From: a virus
DNA: 21,656 nucleotides
IMG/VR virus record: IMGVR_UViG_3300033144_002361
Location: 1 to 21,656 of that record
Reading direction: 5' to 3' (one strand)
In this document: positions 13,337-21,406 of the stretch, piece after piece
Position numbering within the stretch: the stretch's first letter is position 1
Layout: every line of letters begins with the position of its first letter
The notes under the pieces: generated by a model
The model's input: the letters and a program-made list of their open reading frames with translations, nothing else
Told to the model about the DNA's origin: nothing
Database searches by the model: none
Position numbers and translations under genes: made by a program

Positions 13337-13539
13337 TGCCACAACCAGATCTACCAGAAGCAGCACAGAACAGGCCGACAGAGGCCCAGAAGAAAGCAGC
13401 ACCGACGGAGCACAAGACAGTCGGAACATTTAAGACAGCGGGCGGTCATCCAGACAGGAAGGTGGATGTTATCGCTAAAACCAAGCCTAATGCACAGGGT
13501 GGGTATGATACAACCCTTCACATGGGTGTGCCCAAATAG
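13336..13539 (+). CDS. Small polar protein of unknown function
   Basis: 67 residues, TAATG start with AAGGAGAAGGATA as ribosome site. The first half is Pro/Gln/Ala/Lys-rich and disordered (PQPDLPEAAQNRPTEAQKKA), the second half makes a short beta unit (TVGTFKTAGGHPDRKVDVIA, then GGYDTTLHMGVPK). No motif recognised. Confidence 0.58.
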   Translation: MPQPDLPEAAQNRPTEAQKKAAPTEHKTVGTFKTAGGHPDRKVDVIAKTKPNAQGGYDTTLHMGVPK

Positions 13540-13548
13540 GAGGATAAA

Positions 13549-13959
13549 ATGGCATCAGGAACTTATGACGTATTAAAAGTGGATCTCTATGATGGGAGTG
13601 TTAATCTCGCATCCGGAGGAGACACAATCACTGTGGCCTTGTATGACAATGTGCACGCGTTTAGTGCGGGTGATACTGTTTATACAAGCACCAATGAGTT
13701 ACCAACTGCAACAGGGTACACTCAACCGGGACAGACCTTAGCCGGTCAGACCATATCGTTGGCTACCAACACAGCAACGTTTGATGCTACAGACATTAGC
13801 TGGACATCAGCAACGTTCACTACAGCTCATGCAGTTATCTATGACACTACCAATACCAGTAGCCTTATGCACTCTATTGACTTCGGTGGAGATCAGTCGG
13901 TAACCGCGGGAACATTTACAATCGTTTGGAATGCAGCCGGAATATCAACCATAGCCTAA
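13549..13959 (+). CDS. Beta-rich structural protein
   Basis: 136 residues, ribosome site AGGAGG at 13539-13544. All-beta; the stretch TATGYTQPGQTLAGQTISLA, then FDATDISWTSATFTTAHAVI, YDTTN, MHSIDFGGDQSVTAGTFTIV and WNAAGIST is a recognisable pattern in many phage genomes, always near structural genes, with the hallmark 'AVIYD - - - IDFGGDQSV-AGTFTI-WNAAGI'. No enzymatic role is known to me. Predicted virion or fibre-associated protein directly before the LamG array. Confidence 0.7.
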   Translation: MASGTYDVLKVDLYDGSVNLASGGDTITVALYDNVHAFSAGDTVYTSTNELPTATGYTQPGQTLAGQTISLATNTATFDATDISWTSATFTTAHAVIYDTTNTSSLMHSIDFGGDQSVTAGTFTIVWNAAGISTIA

Positions 13960-13969
13960 GGAGAACCTG

Positions 13970-16900
13970 ATGGCTGGGAATGATAGTAATACAAAACTGC
14001 TGTTGCATGCCAACGCTGGAAACACCGTAAAGAGTGCGTTCTGCCATATGATCATGGAGAACAACACTGACAGCGGGAGTGGTGCGAATGCTGTCACTAA
14101 TATCGGTACGCCTACTTACACTGCTGGACAGATCGGTAATGCCCTTACCTTGACAACTGACCAAGCATTAAACATTGATGCTTTACGTACAGATATAATA
14201 AATGATACTACAGGTTCTTTCTCCTTTTGGGTAAACCCAGACGCAGTACCACCAGTAGGTTTTGGCGATATAATTACTTTTGGGGACACTAATGCAGATT
14301 CTGCCTTCAGTATTTCCCAATCATCAGTAGTAAATAGGTTAACTGTAGGCTTGCAGGAGAGTGCAGGAAATATAGTATCTTGGCTGATGCCAGTACTAAC
14401 TGCAACATGGCAACACATTGCTATTGTCCAAGATGGTGTGGCATTAAAAGTATATAGGAATGCCGTAGATGTTACAGACCCTAGTCCCACTGAAACTGGA
14501 ACAGGTACAATAGATAAGTGGTTTAGCTACGGAAGTGCTGTATGGGATAACGGGAGAATTGGATGTCGTGATTACGCCAGCCAACCAACCCAATTCTTCT
14601 TTGAGGGACAGATAGATGATGTTCGTTATTACCAAGCCTCAGTCCTTTCCCAAACAGAAGTAACAGCTCTCTACAACGCAGGTACTGGAACAGAGAACTC
14701 CATCATCATAGACGCTTCCACTCATGATGACCTTCCCTTCTCACACATGGCTCTTGAGGACAACACAGATGATGGTACTGGTGCTAATCCTGTTACGGAC
14801 ATTGGAACTCCTACGTACACAGCAGCGACAGGGGCTTCTCAGCCGACTCTTAACAATGCTCTTACCCTTGATGGTTCGACAGATGCTTTGAACATTGATG
14901 CTTTAGCTAATGACATTAAAACAGATACCACAGGGTCAGCATTCGCTTGGGTTAACACTAATGACATTTTAGGTGGCGAGAGAATCTTCACTATAACTTC
15001 TGACACAACAGATACCGAGTTCTATCTTCAAATTACAGGGTCTTCTCTTCAAGCATCTTTGGCAGAGGCTGGTGTTGAATCATGGAATATTACTGGTGGT
15101 GGAATATCAGCAAGCACTTGGCATCATGTTGGAATTGTCCATGATGGTAGAGCACCAAAGCTTTATCTTGACGGAGTTGAGGTGGGTTCTTTTGGTATAA
15201 CCACAGATACGTCTCAATGGCTAAATGACCTAGCATTGCTGGACACAGGAAGGATTGGTTGTAGGAAGGTAAACGGAACTCCTAACGGTAGTTTCTTTGA
15301 CGGACAGATTGACGACTTCAGATATTACAGACTTGCCTTAACACCAACCCAAGTAACCAACCTCTACAACTCTGGTACCGGTACTGAAACAGCCGCGACT
15401 TCAGGTGGCAACAATCCTCTCGTACAAACCTTTGCTGATGCTCAGATCCAAGAGAGTGTAGGTGGAGTACAGGTTGTTCCCGATGCTGAGAGCTTTGGTG
15501 GGTATGCCCAGTTTGATGGTTCGACTAGCTATTTGACTGTTCCTGATTCTACAGACTGGGATGTCGTGGGGAATGCTGGCGATGACTGGACAATAGATTT
15601 ATGGGTGAGGCACGATAGCGTTACTGGGTCAAAGCATTATATAAATCAATGGCAGGATGCCAGCAATAGATGGAATCTCCTCCATCAAAACACTAGAGGA
15701 ATTGGATTTAGTGCTCAGTCAACAGCTGACGGAGTCTTTGTTCAGATTACTTCTGCTGTTGGACAACCGGGTTTAATAGAGGACACAGAGTGGCATCACG
15801 TTGCTTTGATTAAAGTAGGTCAGGATTATGGAACGTATTTAGATGGCGTTATGTCGGGCTACGCCCTTGGAACTGCTACCGCGACATTTTCAGCTGTCTT
15901 ACAAATAGGACAGATTAACAGTATCCAATACTTCCCGGGGAGCATGGATGAGTGCAGGATTTCCTCAACCAATATATTCTCTGGTGCTCCTGACGCTGGT
16001 CTAACTGACACTATTACAGTTCCTACTTCTCCGGCTGTTGGCGGTGCTGCAACGCGTATACTCTTAGCTAATGATACTGACGTAACCACAGACACCGGAG
16101 TCAATACTCACACGGTAACCAACGTTAGCGGTAATGTTGACTTCAAGCCAGGTGGCAAGTGGAACAGTGCATCGCTTACGTTTGATGGGACAGGGGATTA
16201 CCTCTCTATTCCTGACTCGGCTAATTGGGATATACTCGGAAGCAATACATCTGACTACACTCTTGATGTGCAAGCGGCTCACAGTGGGAATCCTTCAGGG
16301 GCAGAACATTATTTAAGTCAGTGGGAAGATGCGAGCAATCTATGGTTATTTCTTCATAACAATGGCTTGCAGTTCTATGCCGCTGATGCAGGAAATGCGT
16401 ACTGGAGCTTTACTTCTGCTGGAGTTCTAGGTACAAAAATAGAAGATTCTAATTGGCATCACGCAGCCTTTATAAAAACTTCTTCCCGTTATGGTTTATA
16501 TCAAGACGGAGTTCAAGTTGCCTATCAATGGGTTCCCCAAACAATGACCTTATCTGCTCCACTAACTGTTGCACAAAGAGGCAACAATACGCAATTACTT
16601 ACAGGCAACATGGATGAAGTCCGAGTCCAAGCCGACAACTACTTCGTAGCCGCACCAAACTCTTTCCCTGCTGCTCCGTTGCTTATCTATGGAGATTCCT
16701 TGAAGGGTGGGTATGGAGAGTTTGACGGGACAGATAGGCTTACCATCCCTGATCATGCTGACTGGTCTTTTGGTACGGGGGACTTCGTAATAGAGACGTG
16801 GGTAAGGTTTATTGATAAAGCTTTCGATACTCGAGCCCCATTTTGGATGCACGACAATATCGCTGATGCGGACGAATGGGTAGCATGGAGGATTATTGCC

Positions 16901-19294
16901 AGCTCAGAGATATTGCAGTTCTTTGTGTACAATGGTACGGTTCTTGTATTAAACATTACAGATACATGGATACCAGAGAACGGTGTTTGGTATCACATCG
17001 CTGTAGTCAGGTCTAGTGGCGACATCACGCAATTTGTGAACGGTGTTGCATTGGGCAGTCCGGTAACCTTTGCATCTGCTTTTCCTGATCCCACAGGAGA
17101 TCCCGTTATTGGCCATTCAGATACTGAGGCAGATTTCTTGAACGCAGACCTCGATGAGTTCCGTGTATCTAAAGGAACAGACAGGGGATGGAGCTCAGGC
17201 TTCACGCCTTCAACGTCACGATACCTCTCCGACACTGACACAAAACTTCTTATTCACTTTGACCAAAGCGTTGCAGGAACATGGATTGACTACGGTAATA
17301 CCGTACACACGATCACTAACACTGGCGTAAACTCTTCTATACAGAATGAAGGGTATGGAGATTCTCCTGCGAGCATTGCTGGTACAGCAGCATCGATTCC
17401 GGTCACAGCGTTCACTCACATGGTTATGAATGGAGCAAGCACGGATACCGGGACAGGAGCCAACGCTGTTGTAGATATTGGCACACCTACATACACAGCC
17501 GGACACTTGAGCAGTGCATTGACGCTTAATGGTACGGATCAGGCTCTAAATCTTAACGCTCTTGAAATAGATATAGATACTGACACTGCTGGCTCAGTCT
17601 CGGCATGGTTTAACACGAATATAAACACAACAACTCAGACGATCTATGCCCTTAGTGATTTGAGTGCTACAAATGTTTGGATTAGAATTACTTTATTTAC
17701 TACAGGTAATTTAACTGTGGCTGCCTCTAACGCCGCTGGGACAGTGCAGTGGCGTCATGATTCTTCAGGGATAGTAGCGAGCACTTGGTATCACATTGTG
17801 GTTGTTCAGGACGGAGTTTCTCCGAAGATATATTTAGACGGGGCAGACATAACTAATCTTACAACAACGACAGATGAAACTTGGTGGAACAACAATGGGG
17901 TTGCTTTCTATGACAACGTCAGAATCGGTCAGCAAGGTGAATCTACTAATCTTAACTGGTTTGACGGACAGATAGACGACTTCCGTTATTACAGACAAAC
18001 TCTTAACGCTAAGAACATTGCAGACATCTATGCCTTAGGCGTAGGCACAGAGACCGACATGCACGTCGGCCCGATCAATGATGACACTGCTCTCTTCTTC
18101 GATGGCAACAGCGATTTCCTAACAGTCACCGATACCAGTGGTACGGATTATGACATTGTTGCAAGCACAACTGACAGTTGGACAATGGATGCCTGGATAA
18201 GGTTGGACGATGATGCTGGTGCAAAGACTGTTTTACAACAGGAAGAAGTCGGGTTGTTGATGTGGAGATGGTATCATGCTACTCCACCTTTTGGTATGAC
18301 GTTTGGTGCTTGGAATACTGCAGTTGTTATGACCAATGGGAATATGATTACTGGGAATCCTATACCCGTTGGTAAATGGACGCATGTTGCTTGGGTAAAA
18401 GTAGGAGACCAAGTAGGCATGTATACTGACGGAGTTCAAGATGCTTACGATACCGTTGCTAACCCAGGGGCATTTAATGCAAGTTTGTTTGTTGGTAAGC
18501 AAACAGCTGGAAGCTTTTTTGACGGCAACATGGAACAAGTCCAGATCACCAAGGCTAACAAGTTTGGGGTGGTGCCGTTGCCTGAGCCGTATCTTAAGTA
18601 TAATATGAATGACAACTTAGCAACGACAGTTGTTCTTGATACTGGATCTGGTGGGTTTAATGGAACAACGGTTGGCGGTAATACAGACACGTTCTCCACT
18701 ACTGGTAAATTGCCAACGGCAGCACCCTTAGGATTTAACTTTGATGGTGCGACTGATTGGATCACAGCTGATGGTGCTGTTGCGAGTATCGTAACAGATA
18801 CAACTGGAACACTCACAGCATGGATAAATCCAGATACGTTATTACTTGGAGATTCATATATCTTTGCATTATCAAATACTGTAGGAATTAACCCGGCAAC
18901 TGTTTTCTCTACATTCAGGACATTGTTGGGTAAGTTCAACTTCAATGTCTTCCAGAGCGGAGGTAACTTAACGACTATTACGAGCAATGGTATATTAGTA
19001 GCAGGTGCTTGGAATCATATAGCCGTTGTTCAAGACGGTGTTCAAGCGGTGCTTTATCTCAATGGAGTTGCTGACACAGCCACCGCAGCAATAGGTGGGT
19101 CGCATTGGTTTGCAGACATGGTATTCCTTACTCCTGACGTACTTCGCATTGGAGTTTTGACACGAAATATCGGAGAAACAGGGCATTACGCTGGGAAGCT
19201 TGATGATGTTAGGTATTACCGGAATGAAGCCTTGTCAGCATCACAGATACAATCTCTTTACAGCAGAGAATCAGAAGAGTGGGGAGAGATTTAA
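13970..19294 (+). CDS. 1,774-residue LamG-domain array, fibre-like
   Basis: ATG 13970 with AAGGAG at 13958-13963. Eight concanavalin-A-like LamG domains, approximate residues 23-243, 255-476, 510-674, 731-894, 913-1072, 1148-1364, 1376-1533 and 1542-1774. Each has a 'W-HI/HV-V-DG---YLDG' strand (examples: TWQHIAIVQDGVALKVYRNA, TWHHVGIVHDGRAPKLYLDG, NWHHAAFIKTSSRYGLYQDG) and ends in 'GQIDD-RYY' or 'GNMDE-R'. Domains 1, 2, 6 and 8 share a 'GANAV-DIGTPTYTAG...ALNIDAL..DI-TDTTGS' start (weaker in 8); domains 3, 4 and 7 share 'FDG--DYL--PDS-DWD'; domain 5 is intermediate. LamG domains usually bind glycans or proteins with calcium. Size, context and absence of a catalytic motif suggest a tail or capsid fibre that binds cell-surface sugars. 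Beta-strand-only, no coiled coil or signal peptide. Confidence 0.85.
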   Translation: MAGNDSNTKLLLHANAGNTVKSAFCHMIMENNTDSGSGANAVTNIGTPTYTAGQIGNALTLTTDQALNIDALRTDIINDTTGSFSFWVNPDAVPPVGFGDIITFGDTNADSAFSISQSSVVNRLTVGLQESAGNIVSWLMPVLTATWQHIAIVQDGVALKVYRNAVDVTDPSPTETGTGTIDKWFSYGSAVWDNGRIGCRDYASQPTQFFFEGQIDDVRYYQASVLSQTEVTALYNAGTGTENSIIIDASTHDDLPFSHMALEDNTDDGTGANPVTDIGTPTYTAATGASQPTLNNALTLDGSTDALNIDALANDIKTDTTGSAFAWVNTNDILGGERIFTITSDTTDTEFYLQITGSSLQASLAEAGVESWNITGGGISASTWHHVGIVHDGRAPKLYLDGVEVGSFGITTDTSQWLNDLALLDTGRIGCRKVNGTPNGSFFDGQIDDFRYYRLALTPTQVTNLYNSGTGTETAATSGGNNPLVQTFADAQIQESVGGVQVVPDAESFGGYAQFDGSTSYLTVPDSTDWDVVGNAGDDWTIDLWVRHDSVTGSKHYINQWQDASNRWNLLHQNTRGIGFSAQSTADGVFVQITSAVGQPGLIEDTEWHHVALIKVGQDYGTYLDGVMSGYALGTATATFSAVLQIGQINSIQYFPGSMDECRISSTNIFSGAPDAGLTDTITVPTSPAVGGAATRILLANDTDVTTDTGVNTHTVTNVSGNVDFKPGGKWNSASLTFDGTGDYLSIPDSANWDILGSNTSDYTLDVQAAHSGNPSGAEHYLSQWEDASNLWLFLHNNGLQFYAADAGNAYWSFTSAGVLGTKIEDSNWHHAAFIKTSSRYGLYQDGVQVAYQWVPQTMTLSAPLTVAQRGNNTQLLTGNMDEVRVQADNYFVAAPNSFPAAPLLIYGDSLKGGYGEFDGTDRLTIPDHADWSFGTGDFVIETWVRFIDKAFDTRAPFWMHDNIADADEWVAWRIIASSEILQFFVYNGTVLVLNITDTWIPENGVWYHIAVVRSSGDITQFVNGVALGSPVTFASAFPDPTGDPVIGHSDTEADFLNADLDEFRVSKGTDRGWSSGFTPSTSRYLSDTDTKLLIHFDQSVAGTWIDYGNTVHTITNTGVNSSIQNEGYGDSPASIAGTAASIPVTAFTHMVMNGASTDTGTGANAVVDIGTPTYTAGHLSSALTLNGTDQALNLNALEIDIDTDTAGSVSAWFNTNINTTTQTIYALSDLSATNVWIRITLFTTGNLTVAASNAAGTVQWRHDSSGIVASTWYHIVVVQDGVSPKIYLDGADITNLTTTTDETWWNNNGVAFYDNVRIGQQGESTNLNWFDGQIDDFRYYRQTLNAKNIADIYALGVGTETDMHVGPINDDTALFFDGNSDFLTVTDTSGTDYDIVASTTDSWTMDAWIRLDDDAGAKTVLQQEEVGLLMWRWYHATPPFGMTFGAWNTAVVMTNGNMITGNPIPVGKWTHVAWVKVGDQVGMYTDGVQDAYDTVANPGAFNASLFVGKQTAGSFFDGNMEQVQITKANKFGVVPLPEPYLKYNMNDNLATTVVLDTGSGGFNGTTVGGNTDTFSTTGKLPTAAPLGFNFDGATDWITADGAVASIVTDTTGTLTAWINPDTLLLGDSYIFALSNTVGINPATVFSTFRTLLGKFNFNVFQSGGNLTTITSNGILVAGAWNHIAVVQDGVQAVLYLNGVADTATAAIGGSHWFADMVFLTPDVLRIGVLTRNIGETGHYAGKLDDVRYYRNEALSASQIQSLYSRESEEWGEI

Positions 19295-20019
19295 TGCCAG
19301 TACCAACAGAAAAATTAGTTCAGAATACAATCACCGTACCGGTAGAGGAGTATGCAGTTGGTGACGTGCTGGTTGACGCTCCTGATACACCCTTTGCGTT
19401 ATCGCTATCACTTCTTGTTCCGATTGCTGCGTTGTCTCATTCTGTTCCAGGTCAGTTCCCGTTAATAATAGGGCTACAGAACCCTGCGGTGGACTTAGCT
19501 TTAGACGTTACACCAGCAACACAAGCTCTAACGCTGACTCTGAATGCTCCATCCTTGATCATTGATAGCAATGAGGATGCTGCGGGACCGCAGACACTAA
19601 CGTTGACATTGTTAGCTCCATCAATAATTGCAGATGCTAATATACTATTGCAACAGATCTTATTACCTTTTAGCTTGACTCTCTCTGGGCCTAACCAGTT
19701 AAGCCCGGGCATTGGATACTTGGGAGTGACAATTAAAAAATATATCAGCGATCCCATTAAGACAGGTGGTTGTGCTCAGTGTGGCACCTTCCTGTACGAA
19801 AGCGTACGAGGTCGACAAGTCAGAGGTGAAGTGGTCAAGCGTGGCCGGAACTTCGACTTAGACAAGGGACGAAGGGAGGACAGGTATGTGAGATGTGGCA
19901 GGTGTGGGTGGATAAATCATTTAGACAGAGCAGTTCATCATCAACCAGATAGTTCCCGGGCAGGCTGGGGACTCAAATACGAAGAGTTCGAAATTGTACC
20001 TAATGAACCATTTGAATAA
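19294..20019 (+). CDS. Beta-repeat protein with C-terminal Cys4 zinc ribbon
   Basis: 241 residues. ATG 19294 shares TAATG with the LamG stop and uses GGGGAGAG at 19281-19288; GTG 19279 is a less likely start five codons earlier. Residues 33-133 carry about four to five degenerate repeats of a '-LTLTL-AP--I-D-' strand (ALSLSLLVP, VDLALDVTP, LTLTLNAPSLIIDSN, LTLTLLAPSIIADAN, FSLTLSGPN), as in a stacked beta structure. Residues 156-241 switch to a basic, ordered domain with C160-x2-C163 and C201-x2-C204 (GGCAQCGTFLY and RCGRCGW), probably a zinc ribbon. The two halves seem a fusion. It could be an accessory or chaperone of the LamG protein. Function is inferred only. Confidence 0.62.
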   Translation: MPVPTEKLVQNTITVPVEEYAVGDVLVDAPDTPFALSLSLLVPIAALSHSVPGQFPLIIGLQNPAVDLALDVTPATQALTLTLNAPSLIIDSNEDAAGPQTLTLTLLAPSIIADANILLQQILLPFSLTLSGPNQLSPGIGYLGVTIKKYISDPIKTGGCAQCGTFLYESVRGRQVRGEVVKRGRNFDLDKGRREDRYVRCGRCGWINHLDRAVHHQPDSSRAGWGLKYEEFEIVPNEPFE

Positions 20020-20030
20020 GGAGATTAACC

Positions 20031-20231
20031 ATGGAAACAGATCCAAACTTTTTACAGGCAGTATTAAGTAACCAATGGGTCAGTTGGATTACGGCAGCAG
20101 TAACAGTCGCGGCAGCTATCACAATGGTTACACCATCAAAAGTAGATAATGAATGGTTACAGAAAATCGTTTCATTATTAAACTTGCTTGGTCTTAACAT
20201 AGGCAAAGCAAAGAATGCGGATGACAAATGA
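20031..20231 (+). CDS. Holin-like small membrane protein (candidate)
   Basis: 66 residues with AAGGAG at 20018-20023. An acidic/polar start (ETDPNFLQAVLSNQW), a single membrane helix VSWITAAVTVAAAITMVTP (about 17-35), and a charged amphipathic C-terminus (EWLQKIVSLLNLLGLNIGKA). The second stretch may be a membrane-surface helix. Small size, membrane segment and position before a lipoprotein gene fit a holin, but length and topology are not decisive. Ends in ATGA overlap with the next gene. Confidence 0.55.
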   Translation: METDPNFLQAVLSNQWVSWITAAVTVAAAITMVTPSKVDNEWLQKIVSLLNLLGLNIGKAKNADDK

Positions 20232-20422
20232 TACAGGCAATCGGAGCTTTCTTTAAAATAGTTCTATTCTTCTTGAACTTGAACGGAGAGTCAAACAAGA
20301 AGAAGGCTAAGGAGAAAGCTGAAATAGGAAAGGAGTTAGTCGATGCAATGTCGGAAACTAATAAAGCTCGGCGTGCTTCTCATGTCAACGCTGCTATTGG
20401 TAGGATGCGTAACGTTCGGTAG
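20228..20422 (+). CDS. Mini i-spanin-like protein (candidate)
   Basis: 64 residues from an ATGA overlap. A short hydrophobic N-terminus (IQAIGAFFKIVLFFLNLN, 2-19) is followed by a very charged helix (ESNKKKAKEKAEIGKELVDA, MSETNKARRASHVNAAIG) ending in a basic tail. This is the inner-membrane plus periplasmic-helix plan of an i-spanin, but much shorter than usual. Its last 80 bases overlap the lipoprotein gene, the arrangement seen for Rz/Rz1 pairs. Function is inferred from this pairing. Confidence 0.5.
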   Translation: MIQAIGAFFKIVLFFLNLNGESNKKKAKEKAEIGKELVDAMSETNKARRASHVNAAIGRMRNVR

Positions 20423-20543
20423 TAAGCAAGTTATGCTATATCCAATAGAGCCGACAGACATCTACTTCAAGGACAATGGAGATGTTTGCATGTCAGAGTT
20501 CTATTTCAACGAAGTATTGCAGGTGAAACTAAAGGAGAAATAA
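20343..20543 (+). CDS. Spanin-like outer-membrane lipoprotein (candidate)
   Basis: 66 residues. ATG 20343 uses AGGAG at 20331-20335, inside the preceding gene. Residues 1-21 form a lipoprotein signal (MQCRKLIKLGVLLMSTLLLV, then GC), with lipobox LVGC and the lipidated cysteine at 22. The mature 45 residues begin CVTFGSKQVMLYPIEPTDIY and continue with FKDNGDVCMSEFYFNEVLQV. A lipobox shows that the host has a lipoprotein pathway, and the overlap with a preceding TM gene fits an o-spanin that bridges to the outer membrane. It lacks the Pro-rich stretch of classical Rz1, so another envelope role is possible. Confidence 0.62.
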   Translation: MQCRKLIKLGVLLMSTLLLVGCVTFGSKQVMLYPIEPTDIYFKDNGDVCMSEFYFNEVLQVKLKEK

Positions 20544-20544
20544 A

Positions 20545-21300
20545 ATGAATCGAGGAACACTCAGGAGTAGAATTAGAAAGAAGTTGGGTGAGACTACCTC
20601 TGCGTTCTGGACGGATACTGAACTTGATGATTACATCAATGACGGATGCAGAGACATCGCCTTCAGAACGAAGTGCCTACGAGGTAACACTCATATTTCT
20701 ACGGACGATTGCTCACAGAACATTGTGGCTGAGGGATTTCAAGAGATCTCCTTCTTGTCAATTGATTCGGAGATCTATTCTGTTCTTGAAGTGTACTTCC
20801 ATGAAGCAGGTCAGAATTGGATTAAGCTGGAACCTTCTAGTCGGACAGAGTTGGACTTACTCAATGCCGGCTGGAAGGATGCAGTTGGTCGAACAGATCC
20901 ACAGGTTGCCTTCCCCGATATAACGTATAACTACCAGGACGAGGCGGGAACACCCACTCATTATTACTGGGATCGTGAGGAAGACTTGTTTGGGTGGTGG
21001 GTACCTACTGATACGGAACAGACAACTGCAGACAACATGCGTATCTACTACACCAAACAACATCCGAACATGTCCTCTGATGCTACTGTTCCTACTATTC
21101 CCCAAGCGTTGGAATTAGCTATCATAGATTACGGGATAGCTCAGGGTTTAGAAGACCGGCAGTGGCTTGACCGAGGCAATGACCGTTGGACAAAATACTA
21201 CGCACGTCTCGACTCCTACATGGCAGAGAGAAATCGTGAGGTAGAGGATGAAGACCTGATTATGAAGGGCTACAAAAACGTACAATATAGGAACTCATAA
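20545..21300 (+). CDS. Head-tail adaptor protein (gp4-like, probable)
   Basis: 251 residues, ribosome site AAAGGAG at 20532-20538. The N-terminus RGTLRSRIRKKLGETTSAFW, TDTELDDYINDGCRDIAFRT is the typical start of phage adaptor proteins that dock beneath the portal: a first helix, 'FWTD-EL-DYIN-G', and another helix. A central beta region (EISFLSIDSEIYSVLEVYFH, GWWVPTDTEQTTADNMRIYY) and a C-terminal helical part (VPTIPQALELAIIDYGIAQG, then DRWTKYYARLDSYMAERNRE) fit the family layout. It would extend the portal and hold the next closing protein. Its 3' end is inside the 60-bp tandem duplication; TAA is shared with the duplicate's ATG. Confidence 0.75.
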   Translation: MNRGTLRSRIRKKLGETTSAFWTDTELDDYINDGCRDIAFRTKCLRGNTHISTDDCSQNIVAEGFQEISFLSIDSEIYSVLEVYFHEAGQNWIKLEPSSRTELDLLNAGWKDAVGRTDPQVAFPDITYNYQDEAGTPTHYYWDREEDLFGWWVPTDTEQTTADNMRIYYTKQHPNMSSDATVPTIPQALELAIIDYGIAQGLEDRQWLDRGNDRWTKYYARLDSYMAERNREVEDEDLIMKGYKNVQYRNS

Positions 21301-21406
21301 TGCCTGATTCAGAACTACAACAATGGTATGTCAAGATAGCACCCGGATAGGAACTCATAATGCCTGATTCAGAACTACAACAATGGTATGTCAAGATAGC
21401 ACCCGG
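21287..21406 (+). repeat. Perfect 60-bp tandem duplication
   Basis: Bases 21287-21346 are repeated exactly at 21347-21406. The unit contains the last codons and stop of the adaptor gene and the ribosome site (AGGA), ATG and first 16 codons of the next gene. Copy 1 therefore makes a 16-codon ORF (21300-21350, stop TAG), and copy 2 gives the full gene at 21360. Because 60 is a multiple of three, copy 1 and copy 2 are in the same frame, parted by that TAG. It is recent or an assembly error, since no base differs between copies. Confidence 0.95.

Noticed and set aside
13248-13433. Basic/polar 61-codon ORF overlapping two genes
   Set aside because: It lies across the 13154 and 13336 genes, which are linked by TAATG and have better context; ribosome site is weak and composition is that of an out-of-frame read.
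13970-19294. Diversity-generating retroelement or CRISPR-like repeats in the LamG region
   Set aside because: Repeats are diverged protein domains, not DNA repeats with spacers; no reverse transcriptase or template/variable pair is seen.
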